Assembly (NCBI RefSeq): GCF_016881065.1
Contig: NZ_WXYN01000007.1
Coordinates: 62,001-126,000 of the forward strand
Reading direction: 5' to 3'
Length of the DNA stretch: 64,000 bases
Source: Planococcus soli
GTDB lineage: Bacteria > Bacillota > Bacilli > Bacillales_A > Planococcaceae
Shown here: in pieces, positions 63,941 to 64,000 of the stretch
Numbering within the stretch: the first letter of the stretch is position 1
Layout: each line of letters starts with the position of its first letter
The notes under the pieces: model-generated
What the model saw: the letters and a program-made list of their open reading frames with translations, nothing else
Told to the model about the DNA's origin: nothing
The model's database searches: none
Program-made: the position numbers and the translations under genes

Positions 63941-64000
63941 ATGGATTTTCTGCAATTAAAGTATTTTCAAGAAGTGGCAAAACACCAGCACCTGACGAAA
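63941..64000 (+). CDS. LysR-family transcriptional regulator, 5' end only
   Basis: The window ends after 20 codons. MDFLQLKYFQEVAKHQHLTK is the typical first helix and start of the helix-turn-helix of LysR regulators. GAGAAAGGA lies 7 nt upstream of the ATG. Its target cannot be told from this part. Confidence 0.85.
   Translation, partial: MDFLQLKYFQEVAKHQHLTK

Overview
The window reads as chromosomal DNA of a low-to-medium GC Gram-positive bacterium of the Bacillales. Gene content resembles Bacillus subtilis (ypsA, ykvI, ykvR, yflT, yvbH, xpt-pbuX with a guanine riboswitch, glgBCDAP). No sporulation genes are seen and the set looks like Planococcaceae (Planococcus/Planomicrobium-like). That placement is inference from gene content and spacing. 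No rRNA, tRNA, CRISPR array, prophage or complete insertion sequence is visible. About 62 protein genes are supported, most with strong Shine-Dalgarno sites, and many convergent pairs share one bidirectional terminator.

Layout. 1-8.7 kb (minus): cstA under a promoter with a CcpA-type cre site. Next comes an acyl-CoA/lipid operon (SDR, TetR, hotdog thioesterase, acyl-CoA dehydrogenase, quinone oxidoreductase, PanE-like reductase) whose leader carries a perfect 18-bp palindrome, then a threonine/serine dehydratase. 8.9-18 kb: ypsA, a BCCT osmolyte carrier, glutamate dehydrogenase, a small catalase, a GNAT protein, an erythromycin-esterase-family protein, an aldo/keto reductase and three unknown proteins. 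Several of these have SigB-like promoters, so this looks like a stress island. 18-28 kb: a two-gene unit of an SfnG-like monooxygenase and an ATP-grasp ligase, a thioesterase, pepF, an NCS2 permease, a second luciferase-like oxidoreductase, an MBL hydrolase and a SigB-type yflT. 28-33 kb: YkvI transporter, an acyl-CoA-dehydrogenase-fold protein with ykvR, and a DUF3006/ComEC-like lipoprotein pair.

33-42 kb (minus): the glycogen operon glgB-C-D-A-P with overlapping genes, followed after 19 nt by an SDR that has lost the catalytic lysine. 42-50 kb: a Sco1-type copper/thiol lipoprotein with a small partner, 6-phosphogluconolactonase-like protein, aroK, an apparently frameshifted permease, proline dehydrogenase, an MhqO-like dioxygenase, a degenerate M50-like membrane protein and an esterase. 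50-60 kb (minus): pbuX and xpt behind a guanine riboswitch, yvbH, a DUF4139 protein, a carboxylesterase, fhs and tatA-tatC. 60-64 kb (plus): a Tat-exported gluconate-2-dehydrogenase-type oxidoreductase beside the tat genes, and the start of a LysR regulator.

The most unusual features are: (1) a dispersed, hairpin-rich, non-coding repeat family at three loci, two of which touch a stop codon; (2) the YxxxN SDR attached to the glycogen operon; (3) the sfnG/ATP-grasp pair; (4) a structured-looking orphan intergenic segment near 44.8 kb; (5) a probable homopolymer frameshift in the 46 kb permease; (6) five SigB-like promoters within 17 kb.
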